From Simmondsia chinensis (taxonomy: Eukaryota > Streptophyta > Magnoliopsida > Caryophyllales > Simmondsiaceae), in the NCBI GenBank assembly GCA_018398585.1, contig JAGTTD010000009.1:16249193-16313192 (forward strand): DNA of 64,000 nt, read 5' to 3'. Both the position numbers and the translations under genes were made by a program. Below the pieces are notes generated by a model that did no database searches, was not told the origin of the DNA, and was given only the letters and a program-made list of their open reading frames with translations. Below are positions 20,661 through 31,049 of the stretch, piece by piece (the stretch's first letter is position 1; every line of letters starts with the position of its first letter).

Positions 20661-23420
20661 TTGAACTACATATATACCTGAGTTGCACTATTCTTTCTCA
20701 ATGATTTTAATCTATTAGCTCCATAATAGCTTTTTATTATCTCCCTATTTTTTAATATCAAATGATTGTTAATGTCTATGATTTAATTATTACAACACTT
20801 CTGATTATTCACTGCAACGGTTAATAATCAAGTTTAATTATTGCATTCTAAGTCATGAAAATTTATAAGCTATGGTCCTTTTGTGCGGTTATGTTTTGTA
20901 TTGTGGCGAATTTGCAGGCAGAGCTGTTTATTGGGCTGCTCTTAAGATCTATGAAGAATTATGTGAATATAAAGTGGGTGGCTTTCTTCTCTACGTGTGT
21001 GCAGTAGGTACCTATGTTTATAATCAAATCATGGTTTGTGGTTATAGTGTTATTAATGTAATAATATCCTAGGTTTTGATGTGAACATAAGTTGCTCTTT
21101 TAGCATTAGTTTTGCTGAAATTTGAGTGAAGACCTTAATAGAAAATTGTATTAAACAGTTGTGTCGTGTAATTATGTCCAAAGACTTGATTTTTCTTTCC
21201 GTATTCTGTTTAATCCCAGCTAGGCTTCTTTGTCTAGATTCGATGTCAATGGTTTGATGTTATAGTTTCTTTCATCAATTTTAATGAATCCTTTGCACAT
21301 ACTAGGATTTGCAGAAGGGAGAAATGGATGCTAGAAAAGAGAATTCGGAATTATAATTTCTAACTTCAATGTCTTCCAATGTCTTTGTTGAAACTTCTAC
21401 TTACATTCATGTTGCATTCTGCATATGTATAAGTTTGAAACTGATGCTTAAGATTACACTCTGACCCGTCTTATCTAACAACAATTGTACATTTTTTCTC
21501 CTTTTCTTTTTTTATCATCTTTAGTGTCAAGAAAGAAGCTTGTTTTTCAATTTACAATTTCCCAAGAAGAGCTGAGCACTTTGTTAGTGTGACACCTTTC
21601 TATTGGTTTGTAAAGCTTCAAATATTTTTCTCTCGTCCGGTTTGATCCCCTTATATAATTGATGATACACTTTAGGTAAATGCATACAAAGTTTCGGTAC
21701 ACCTCCACTGCTAATTGTATTGCATTGCTATGCACACTTGCAGTGAGAGGGTTTTGGTGGAGAAGGAATTAGAACTTTGGTAGTGTTTCATTGTTGGACC
21801 TGTGCTTTATTTGTGCACTTAAGAAAGCATGTTGTCCTTAGTGATGGCTGTTAAGCACCTTGCTTGTCTTTAGAATTATTTTGGTGAATGTTTTGAAACA
21901 ATCTGTTGATTAATTTGAATTGTCGTTATGTGTTGTGTACTACTCTTTGTAATCATAACGTTCTTTTTCTGGGGAATACTTATTCCTTTTTGAAGTGTTA
22001 TATTTGCAAAAGATTGAACAAAATGTTATAAAATTATTAGTTTTCATGTGTTTGATAGTTTTTATTTTTCAACATGTAATATCTATGATTATGTTTTTAA
22101 TAAATATTTAGAGGATCAGTAGTACTATGTTTTCAACTTCCAAGAATATTTGCTTCATATATTAAAATGGATTGCACAATGTGCCTGTGCACAAAGGTAT
22201 AATTTTAAGTCCTACGTGGGTTTTTAAAATTAAATATTAGTCATCGACTATAGTCTATTGCAGTTAATGTCTTTAATTGATCCATTGATGCTTATTGTTA
22301 TCATTCCACAAGGCCAAACAACAATCGGTCATTTGATTATTTTGTAGGAGATCGATGTACAAAGAAACAATTTGATTACTCATCCATCTCGAGCTGCTGG
22401 AAAATTTGAAAAGAATAAACAGAAGTGCTAGCATTTGTTTCATCGCCTTTTTTGTTTCCGTTTCATTTACATAGATATGAGAAGGAGAAAAAAGAGAATT
22501 TTGATTTTGATTTTCATGTTGTTTTTTATTTCTCATGTTAGTCTGTTCTTTTTCCGAAACTTTACATATTTATTTTATCATAGATATGTAATTATATTCT
22601 AAGTCTCTGACTTATGATTAAGGAATCAACCTTGACTTACAGTAAGGGAAGTCGTACTCTGTGTTTGTTTTTCACTTGTAGAACATGTTTGCTTTGGGTA
22701 TTCCTTAAGATTAAGAAACTAACCTTGACATATATTTTTCCTTTCTTGAAAAATGTGTTTATGTTGTATATACATAGATATCAAAAGGGAAAAGTAGAGA
22801 ATCATAATTTCAGTTTCTATGTAATTATTGATTTTTGGTGTTTTGTACTCTATTGCCTTTATGCTTCCATTTGTAGATTGTATGTCCCAATCATACTTGA
22901 AGTTGTCTCTTGGCCTTCTAAAGTTCTCTTTGTCTTTATGCTTTCATTTGCAGTGCACTCTCAACTTTTCTCCCATGTAGCATTTTGTTTCACTTTTTCT
23001 TGTATATCCAACCTTATGCGTTGAAAGAAAATAGGGGAATATATGAGAAGGCGAGTACTCTCGAGACAGAGACGATAATTTTGCAGAAAAAATGGGGAGC
23101 TGGTGTTAGAGGAGCATCATGGTTTATGGCCAAGATGATTTTTAGCAGTGTTGGTATTTGGTGACATTATACACTTGATGTTTGATGGTTGATGTTCACT
23201 TCTAGAGAAGATGATGGTTTTTCCATTCGACTGAAATTGTTCAAGATTTGTTTGTTATTCATATCAACATTCTTATTTATATTTTTTTGGTTCACAAAAT
23301 ACCTCATTTCTCAGAAATTCTTGGAATTCATGTCAGAATATCATATTCTTTGCTTAATAGGCATAATTTGTGTTGGAAGCTAGTTGCTTAGGAGACTAAT
23401 TTCTACGCTGCTTCACATTG
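20661..23420 (+). other. Segmental-duplication block U0 (most diverged copy)
   Basis: 21760-22600 aligns in order with 31050-32450, 39340-40580 and 41990-43400. Shared anchors are GCACTTAAG.AAAGCA, AAGTGTTATATTTGCAAAAG and CAAGGCCAAACAAC. The SINE present in the other three copies is absent here. 22980-23140 matches the region around 33050-33200. The open frames 20872-21072 and 22614-23024 are hydrophobic, with no family signature. Confidence 0.6.
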
Positions 23421-23424
23421 TTAG

Positions 23425-23541
23425 GCTCTTACCTGACCGTAAGCTCAAGACACTTTACTAGTTGCCTTTGAAGAATCTTCCTGAAATAAAAGATGGCTAT
23501 TCTCTTCTGCTTGTGGTATTAGGAAGAATGCTTGATGCTCA
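23425..23541 (+). pseudogene. SWA2: SWA2/NOC1 exon fragment (N-terminal side)
   Basis: After a TTAG acceptor the frame gives LLPDRKLKTLY, a stop, then LPLKNLPEIKDGYSLLL, a block I associate with plant SWA2/NOC1 (Mak21/CBF-domain) proteins just before the exon at 24237. A TAG replaces the expected Gln codon, and a frameshift follows near 23505. NOC1 proteins act in the nucleolus in 60S subunit assembly. The identification rests on the ordered series of exon fragments through 30618. Confidence 0.55.
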
Positions 23542-23789
23542 GGCATCTCTGCCTTTTCCTTTGCAATTATCTATAGATTTAGTATCCATGTTGAGCATAC
23601 ATATGATCTTCTGATTCTTTTCAATAGATCAAGAATATAGAAAAAAAACTTTTTTTCTTTCTGTGTTACAAAAAACACTAGAGGTTTCATAGGCATCAGA
23701 GTTATACTCAGATTTTGAGCTCTCGTGCCCCCCAATTTCAAGCATTGATGGTGGTGATTTGTGGCAAAGGTGTGTATGTAATGTGATCC

Positions 23790-24115
23790 AAGCCTCGAGC
23801 TCATGAGGCTCGAGACTCACGGCTCGGCTCCGCTCAGTTGAGCTCAAACTTACTCGGCAAGCTCCAATTTGAAGTTGCCTTATTTAGGTTTATTTAAGCT
23901 TGAACTAGGCTCACTTTTGCTTGTCTTAGCTCGAGCTTGGCTCGATTAGGCATGTTTATGCTCATAAATTGTTACAAGGCAGGCTTATTTAGGCTTGCGA
24001 GCCTACAAGCTCGAGCTTCATGAGGTTTGGGCTAGCTTTGTTGAGCTAAACAAGCCGACTGGACTTGCTCGAGTTGGAAATGAGTGAGCCTGTTGGGTTC
24101 ATTTATGCCCTTATG
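23790..24115. mobile_element. hAT-like GAGCTCGAG-rich MITE remnant
   Basis: Dense GCTCGAGC/GGCTCG motifs and a right end GGGTTCATTTATGCCCTTA resemble the hAT MITE at 13132-13678 (GGCTCATTTACACCCCTA). The left end is eroded. The next duplication copy (from 35727) starts inside this remnant. Confidence 0.55.
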
Positions 24116-24236
24116 TGGCATGATGTTGTCATGCTAGTTCTGAAATTAATGTTGAAATTAGGCAAGTCTTTGAACTTCCATTTGTAATCATTTAAAATAT
24201 TATTCATATGTTCCGTCCATTGGATGTTCATTTTAG

Positions 24237-24312
24237 GTATGAAGGCATTACTTCTGCACTCGAAGGGGCATCTAAGGATGTGTTAGATGTACTCAAGGAC
24301 AAGGCATTAAAG
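24237..24312 (+). pseudogene. SWA2: SWA2/NOC1 exon, copy U1
   Basis: Exon of 76 bp with intact TTTTAG acceptor and GTGAGC donor. It encodes YEGITSALEGASKDVLDVLK and then DKALK, matching the LEEASRD...LKDKALK stretch of plant NOC1/SWA2. No stop. It is followed by an intron that now holds a chromovirus element. The same exon recurs at 35894-35969. Confidence 0.6.
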
Positions 24313-25565
24313 GTGAGCTTTTGAATTTTGTTGTTCAATAAGTTTTATCTCTTTTATAATGTTTTCATCAATCTCTATCATTTTCATTAATGCTTCTTCA
24401 TAAGATTTCATCAAGAAATAAGGTTGTCAGCGATCGTTTTTATCGTGCATTATATTCAAATTGGCTTTATACTTGAATTTTTGGTCAAAGTTTGTTAGAC
24501 TATGGATACATTAATGTCGAAAATAACTATCTTTTTAAAATACAAACAAATTGGGGGAAAATATAATTCTATCAATTCAAGTTGTTGTAGATAATATTAG
24601 CCATAATTGTGGTAGCTGAAAGCATAATCTACAGTAAAGAAGAGTTATAATAAATAATTTGAGAGTTGAATTGACAAATTAAGCAGCATATAAAATATGG
24701 GTAATTGATTTACATAGAGTATTCATTGTTTACAATTAATTGTCTCTTCTTTAAATAGGGAAAACGTGAATATGTGTTATAAGACGTGTATTGTACCAAT
24801 AACATCGGAAAACGCGCTTTTTACTCTATTATTGGCAATTATATATGTACGTTCTTTTTAAACAGGAAAGTACAAATACGCATTTATATATGTGTTTTTA
24901 AACTAATAGAGTTCCATATATGTATACAGACGATTTATGTACTACTAAGGAGTATAGGTTGCTTTCTGCATTGGTTAACAAAATAATTCTCTCATTCAAC
25001 TTCTTTGTCCTAAGATGAAAAATCATTTGAGTGGCGGTTATTAGAGCTTTCACAAGAATAAATTCTTATTGCTTTCTATGTGCTTCCTTTTGACCATCAC
25101 TTGTCTAACCTTCTCTTTGAGCATTCAAACATGAAGGTTATACTGTTTCACCATAGTTAGGTTCTGTTTTGTTCAATACAATTTTCTTATAAAAAGTTTT
25201 TCTTCACAAACTATTTTCAATCCATAGTATCTTTTTCTAAGAATGTCTTTCGTACTAACGAAAATGATTTCATTCCATAAAATGTATGAGGTTCATAATT
25301 CGGTAAGTTGAGGTTGAAGTGAAACATGTATCGTGAAATTACCATGAAAAACATTTTTCCTTGCATTAGGGGAGATGTTTTCTTCATTTGTTAAGGGGAA
25401 ATCAATTTCCTCCCATTGTAGGAAAGCACTTTCTATATTTGTGGCGGTGGTTGTGAAGTTATACAAAGAAATGCAAGGATGGAGATGAAATACTTTTTCT
25501 GTCAATGATGCCCTTGCGTTTTGAGTTGCTGGGTGGTTCGATTAAATTTTGGCATCGTCATGAAT
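24313..25565. other. Intron-derived non-coding DNA
   Basis: 24313-25060 aligns with 35970-36720 of the next duplication copy. 25060-25565 has no counterpart there, so it is either a further insertion or a deletion in the other copy. No genes are recognised. Confidence 0.5.
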
Positions 25566-26008
25566 TGTTATAAATTGATACATTTTTACTTGTAATACAT
25601 TTTAATATTTCAGTTGTTATACTTGTCTAGTTTTCCTTTATTTAGTAGCTTCATTTAAATTCCAGTTTGTTCAGCTTTTGGTGCCAAAATGGCATTCGGG
25701 CAGTGAGGAGCTGGTTTGTTACAGAATTTGGCGGGAAAAGCAGTTAGGCCAGGGTTCTTAGCTGGTTTGGCGGGAATTAGTGATGACTTGTTTTAGCTTG
25801 ATTTGTCTTAATGCTTTGTACTCAAATATGTATAAATAGGGTCCTTAGCATGTAATTGAGGTATCCAATATATAAAAATCTGAATTCTTTTTGGAAACTC
25901 TTTATTTCTCATCTCCTTTCTCTATTTTCTCATCCCCTTCACTTCTGTTCTCATCTCAAACTCTTCTTCTACAAGGTTAGCCTTTTAATTTCTAATTGGA
26001 AGCTAACA
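25566..26008 (+). repeat. 5' LTR of chromovirus element
   Basis: Starts TGTTATAAATTG and ends GAAGCTAACA. A TATA box (TATAAATAGG at 25831-25840) is present and intact. Confidence 0.9.
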
Positions 26009-26010
26009 AT

Positions 26011-26022
26011 TGGTATCAAAGC
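26011..26022 (+). promoter_or_regulatory. Primer-binding site
   Basis: TGGTATCAAAGC, two bases after the LTR, is the usual complement of the initiator tRNA-Met 3' end found in plant Ty3/gypsy elements. Confidence 0.85.
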
Positions 26023-26041
26023 TGGTTTAACAATCAATTAA

Positions 26042-26330
26042 TTGATTAAGCTAGCAAAATCAGGTAAAATTATGGCCGATGGTGTAAGAACCAGGTTTGG
26101 TGCTAGTGGAGCGAATGCAATTGGTCAGAATCTGGATTTCATTGCTGCAGTTACTGGCAATGCGACAATCGGACCTCAAAATGCTACTAAAGAAGACCTT
26201 CACAATTTACAGAATGGTTTTAATCAAAAGATGGATCGAATTTTGGCATTGTTAATGGACAAAGATGCAAAGGATGCAAAAGTGCAAGACGATTTGAGGA
26301 TGCTGATCAGGGTACTTGCATTGCTGTTGC
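26042..26330 (+). pseudogene. Gag N-terminus, truncated
   Basis: The frame entering at 26071 begins MADGVRTRFGASGAN and continues to a coiled, charged segment (LHNLQNGFNQKMDRILALLM). It matches the N-terminal leader of plant chromovirus Gag. Near 26305 the frame runs into sequence from the RNase H end, which marks a deletion joint of roughly 3 kb, judged from normal element size. Confidence 0.65.
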
Positions 26331-26331
26331 C

Positions 26332-27786
26332 GTGGTGGTACCTTCATGGGTTGAAGAGCTACACAAGTCCTATGACAGTGATCCTTTTGCTCCGGAAAAA
26401 CTTGTCACTGCAGTCCTTAAACCCGAGGCCAATGTCGATGCTGCAGAACCTATCATCACCGTGCAGAAAGGTGCAATCAGAATTGATGGAAGGTTGTATG
26501 TGGGTACTGCTACTGATTTGAGAAAACAGGTCATCCAGGCCTCACACGATGCTGCTTGGGGAGGTTACGCTGGTGTAGAAAGCACCTATCAAAGAATTAA
26601 AGCATACTTTACTTGGCCGAACATGAAAAAAGAGGTGAATGATTATGTTAAGTCTTTTGAAGTTTGCCAAAAAACGAAGTTGGGAGATCATCGATACAAG
26701 GGACTCCTTCAACCTCTTCCCATTCCGGATGGAGCATGGATCCACATTAGCATGGATTTCATTGAGGGATTGCCGAAGTCCGAAGGCAAGGAGGTCATAT
26801 GGGTAGTGGTGGATCGCTTCACCAAATACAGCCATTTCATTGCTCTTGCTCGACTCGTTACTGCTGAAAAGTTGGCAAGGATCTTCCTTGACAACATTTA
26901 CAAATTACATGGGTTGCCGCAATCCATTGTGTCGGATTGGGACAAAATTTTCACAAGCACCTTTTGGAGAGAACTGTTCAAATTAATGGGAACCACATTG
27001 GCACTTAGTTCCTCTTATCATCCTCAAATGGATGGCCAAACCGAGTGAGTCAACCAATGTGTAGAATAACATCTTCGGAGTATGGTCTTCTTAAGGCCCA
27101 AGGACTGGAACCATTGGCTTTCCTTAGCAGAATTTTGGTTTAATACCCACTTCCATACATCCATTGGCACTTCACCATTTCAAGCTTTGTATCGCTATCC
27201 TCCACCCTCTCCTATGATGTTACAGCAACCGAAAGTTACTGATTCTGCGGCAACCGATCTTGTGCAGCAGAGGAGAGACTCTATGCAAGCACTCAAGGAC
27301 AATCTCCAACAAGCCCGGGCTCGAATGAAGTATTATGCAGATCAGAAGAGGGTAGACAAAAACTATGACGTTGGGGACATTGTCTACCTCAAATTACGAC
27401 CGTATAGGCAATCATCCGTGGCTGCCAGACGCAATGTCAAGTTGTGTGCTCGTTTCTTCGGCACGTACAAAGTCTTGGAGAAAATTGGCAATGTCGCATA
27501 TAAGCTTGACTTACCTTCACATTCTTACATTCACCCCGTGTTTCATGTATCCCTACTTAAAAAACAGGTCAAGAGAGGTGCTGATGTTGCTCAAGACCCA
27601 CCTGCTGCTGAAACAAATGGACTACTGTTGCTGCAACCGCAAGTTGTCCGAGCTGGAAGAAAATTACAGATCAACAACAGGGCTGTGCAAGAAGTATTAG
27701 TGTCTTGGAGCAACTTAAACAAGAGCTTTACGACTTGGGAAGATTGCAAGTTTTTGAAGAGTCAATTTTCGAGCTTCACTTCTTGA
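26332..27786 (+). pseudogene. RNase H end, integrase and chromodomain-like tail
   Basis: The first frame (26332-27048) holds the RNase H tail, the zinc-binding region (H..., then KSFEVCQKTKLG) and the integrase core: SMDFIEGLPKSEGK with the first Asp, IVSDWDKIFTS with the second, and HPQMDGQTE with the Glu, cut by a TGA right after it. The second frame (27082-27786) holds the integrase C-terminus (GDIVYLKLRPYRQ, HPVFHVSLLKK) and a chromodomain-like end (EVLVSWSNLNKSFTTWEDCK). Chromodomains direct insertion to chromatin. The TGA, one further stop, and W for the usual R in SDRD suggest it is inactive. Confidence 0.85.
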
Positions 27787-27825
27787 GGACAAGAAGTTTC
27801 TCAAGAGGAAGGGAATATTATAAAT

Positions 27826-28259
27826 TGATATATTTTTATTTGTAATACGTTTTAATATTTCAGTTGTTATACTTGTCTAGTTTTCCTTTATTTAGTAGCT
27901 TCATTTAAATTCCAGTTTGTTCAGCTTTTGGCGCCAAAATGGCATTCGGGTAGTGAGGAGCTGGTTTGTTACAGAATTTGGCGGGAAAAGCAGTTAGGCT
28001 AGGGTTCTTAGCTGGTTTTGGAGGGAATTAGTGATGACTTGTGTTAGCTTGATTTGTCTTAATGCTTTGTACCCAAATATGTATAAATAGGGTCCTTAGC
28101 ATGTAATTGAGGTATCCAATATATAAAAATCTAAATTCCTTTTGGAAACTCGCTATTTCTCATCTCCTTTCTCTATTTTCTCATCCCCTTCATTTCTCTT
28201 CTCATCTCAAACTCTTCTTCTACAAGGTTAGCCATTCAATTTCTAATTGGAAGCTAACA
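27826..28259 (+). repeat. 3' LTR of chromovirus element
   Basis: Starts TATTATAAATTG (first dinucleotide mutated from TG) after the purine run AGAGGAAGGGAA, and ends GAAGCTAACA. It retains the TATAAATAGG box near 28082. Confidence 0.9.
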
Positions 28260-28800
28260 TGAATGTTGTTGTTGGTCGTGTTTGGTTAAGCTGTACAATA
28301 ACTATTTTCTTAGAAGAACCTTTTTGGAGAACCTATAAAAATTGTTGTGAACGGGAATAGTTCTATAAGAATTTTCTTTAGTTTTTGGCTTCTGCTTCTG
28401 CTTCTGCTTATGCTTCAAACCAGAGAAGTAGTTTCTATTATTTAAAAACACTTTCTTGTCAAAGACAAATCCTCCTAAAATCTGAAAGAGGAAAAAGCAC
28501 TTTACAAAAAGGAAGCTTGGCTAAATAGATCCTTGGATACTCTGTCGTTCTCTCTTGGCAGGTGCGTAATGTTAATCAGTTATCGTACGGATAGAATGTT
28601 TATTTGGCAACGATCCAGCAACAATCGTGCAAAGCTACGAAAGCGTTGTATAACCTCCCTTCCCTTTTTGTTTTGTGGTTCATCATGTTATTACTTGTGT
28701 TGCTGAATTTGTCATTTGTTATACCGCATTGCCGGCATGTCTTCTCTATTTGATGGGCCAGTCTATGTGTCTGAGTCACTTCCTACATTTTCAATTTCAG

Positions 28801-28872
28801 GCCATGATGGTTGATGAGGCGGACTCTTTTCTTTTCCGCCCGCACTTGGGTTTACATGCGAAATATCATGTT
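28801..28872 (+). pseudogene. SWA2: SWA2/NOC1 exon, copy U1
   Basis: Acceptor ATTTCAG and probable donor GTGTCT bound a frame AMMVDEADSFLFRPHLGLHA, then KYHV. FRPHLGL.AKYH is a strong block of plant NOC1/SWA2 within the CBF/Mak21 region. No stop. The duplicate at 37138 has lost the acceptor. Confidence 0.65.
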
Positions 28873-29283
28873 GTGTCTCACCCACTATTCAGTATTCTTA
28901 TTTATTTATCTTTGGTATCGTTTTCTGTCAACAACTTTTGGTTACTCTTGGAATTGAATGTCATATTCCAAAAATGATTTTTTGGCTTCTTGGTTCTCTA
29001 TTTTCAGTGTCTCATTATTTTACTAAAAACCAAAAACAGAAAAATAAAAACCAAAAAGTGCAAACAAGTAACAATGCCAGACAAACTCTTGGTTTGTATG
29101 TCTCATAGTTGATGTCCATTGGTCCTGCTATATTATGGTTCCTTGACCAAAAAGTGCAAGTGCATTTTACTTATGAGCTTTTCTGTGATAGAATTTCATA
29201 ATTCATGCATTTATAATGGCTGTAAATAAATTTTGTTTCTTATTGAAGTTAAAAATAAAAAATTTTGCACTTGTGTTTGCAAG

Positions 29284-29375
29284 TTAATTTCTTGAGCCAA
29301 ATTTGCTTGAGTTATTGAGGTGATGGACCCAAAGTAGCAAAAAGATTGATAGATGAATATTTTGCCCGCTTCAAG
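29284..29375 (+). pseudogene. SWA2: SWA2/NOC1 exon with stop, copy U1
   Basis: Acceptor GCAAG and donor GTAACC are present. The frame gives NFLSQICLSY, a TGA stop, then GDGPKVAKRLIDEYFARFK, matching the block that follows AKYH in NOC1. The nonsense codon shows this copy is not functional. Confidence 0.65.
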
Positions 29376-29793
29376 GTAACCTTTCCATGTGCCTGTGTGC
29401 TTCCGAGGTATATTTTAGGGCATACTGGGCCAATTCCCTTTTGGAATTTTTTTTAGGTTTTGACCGAAAAATGAACGTGCTTTTAAATAAAAGAAAGTTA
29501 TTTTTTTCCTTTTAAACATAAGCAGGAAAATAACATTTCTCCTTTAAAGTAAAAACTGTTGCAAAAAAAAAAAAAAAAAATTCAGACCAAAACACCCTTA
29601 TTTAAAGCACTTTTCAAAAAGTGCTTTGGCAAAAATTGCTTCTAGAAAAATATTTTTTTCACAGCTCAATGCACTTGTGGGAAAAGCCTGTTATTATAAA
29701 TGACCTTTTTTTTGGCAGAGGTTCTTTGGTAAAGAAATAGTAGTGTCCTATGGTGTTCTTCTTACCATTCTTACTTATGACATTCGTCTTCAG

Positions 29794-29940
29794 GTACTAA
29801 TATCCATGGCTAGTGTGACTTCGAAATCCAATAAAAGCAACAAAGCCGAGCCTAACAAAGCTTTAAAGAAGAAAATCAAAGAAGAAAATTCTTTAGAACA
29901 TGTGGAATGGATGCGCGACTTCTATCGGCTCCTCAAACCA
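29794..29940 (+). pseudogene. SWA2: SWA2/NOC1 Lys-rich exon, copy U1
   Basis: After the CTTCAG acceptor the frame reads VLISMASVTSKSNKSNKAEP, then a Lys-rich linker and ENSLEHVEWMRDFYRLLKP. The donor position reads ATAAGT instead of GTAAGT. The linker is the variable charged segment between two conserved CBF-domain blocks. Copies occur at 38140, 40712 and 51452. Confidence 0.6.
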
Positions 29941-30533
29941 TAAGTCTATTGATATTTTGGTCATGTACTTGGTACTATCAATCTTTGGAGTGATATTTTT
30001 TTAAATGTCAATGGCACCCCGTAGTGGATCAAGATGGTTCCATTGCTGAATGTAGTATTTTCTGTTTTACTTGGTTTAAGGGGGTGACAGACTCTTAACA
30101 TAGGCCGTGTTTGGTAAAAATAGCAGTAACAATTAGCAGTTAGTAGTTCCAGTAGTTAAGATTTAAGTGTTCCATAGAAAGTAGCAGTAGCAGCTACCTG
30201 TTTGACTGGCTACAGAGGCCTTGTGTTTGAAAGTACAAAACCCGATGTCTCCACTCTTCGTATTATATTTCAATAAAAGGTACAAAGTGTGTATATGCTG
30301 TATTCCCCATTTAAACTCAACAAACATTGCCATTCTGTGTGCCTCGTTAGATTACAAAACAGTTCTTAGGCCTTTTCCTAGCACTACAAGGTTTTGAGAC
30401 ACTTTGTTTCTTCACTGTCGCTGGTGCCATACTTTTACCCATTTTATTTGAACTCTAGAATCTGTCCACGGTATTGTATATGGTCTGGTAAGTTTCTAAG
30501 TTTTGACTTGTGACATATACTCTTTCCATATAG

Positions 30534-30618
30534 AGGCGTTAATAGAGCATTTCCTTTCGTTTTAGGCGATGAGGATGATGAAATCTTTGAAGTTCAAACA
30601 AATATGCTTTTCCAGCCG
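30534..30618 (+). pseudogene. SWA2: SWA2/NOC1 GVNRAFP exon, copy U1
   Basis: Acceptor TATAG and donor GTATGT flank GVNRAFPFVLGDEDDEIFEV, then QTNMLFQP. GVNRAFP followed by an acidic D-E-x-D/E stretch is a hallmark of the Mak21/NOC1 family and fixes the identity of the whole exon series. No stop. Copies are at 38833 and 41440. Confidence 0.7.
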
Positions 30619-31049
30619 GTATGTTGACATGTTCCTATCGAATTTATCACTAGTGGCGTCACAATGACCCAACCTGACCTGGCGTTGGTCGACCTGATAA
30701 TCTTTGTATGATTTTTTTTTTTTTTTTTTTGGAGCTACGATTCCATTTGTTTTTTGATATAGAATTCCTCTGCTTTGACTAGAATTTCCTAATGGAAAAT
30801 ATTTCTTACGGGGAAAATTTTTCATCACCTAGTTATTTTCACTAAAAATATTTGTTTTTTTAATAGCTGAAGAAAATAGTTTTATTTTATAATTATATAT
30901 GAGATTCACCTTAGCCAAGTTGAGGTTTAAGCGAAGCATATAACATCACATTACAACATACAATGTTTCCCCATTTTGTTGAGGGGAAGTCAATTTTTCC
31001 TCAATAGAGGTGAATATTTTTCATATTTTGTGAGGGTTATAAAATAATG

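Larger units (their letters stand above)
25566..28259 (+). mobile_element. Chromovirus-type Ty3/gypsy, internally deleted
   Basis: Complete boundaries: a 443-bp 5' LTR, an initiator-Met-type primer-binding site, a 1.8-kb interior and a 434-bp 3' LTR, flanked by the 5-bp duplication TGAAT (25561-25565 and 28260-28264). The interior keeps a gag start and the RNase H end to integrase; protease and most of RT are deleted. It sits in the intron after the SWA2 exon at 24237 and is absent from the duplicate at 35.9-37.1 kb. The LTRs differ at a small percentage of sites. Confidence 0.9.

Noticed and set aside
20872..21072. 66-codon frame with Tyr/Gly-rich sequence
   Set aside because: No recognisable domain, no splice or codon-use support, and not preserved in the other duplication copies.
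22614..23024. 136-codon open frame as a gene
   Set aside because: Hydrophobic, low-complexity translation of AT-rich block U0. Corresponding copies at 32.5 and 43.4 kb do not keep the frame.
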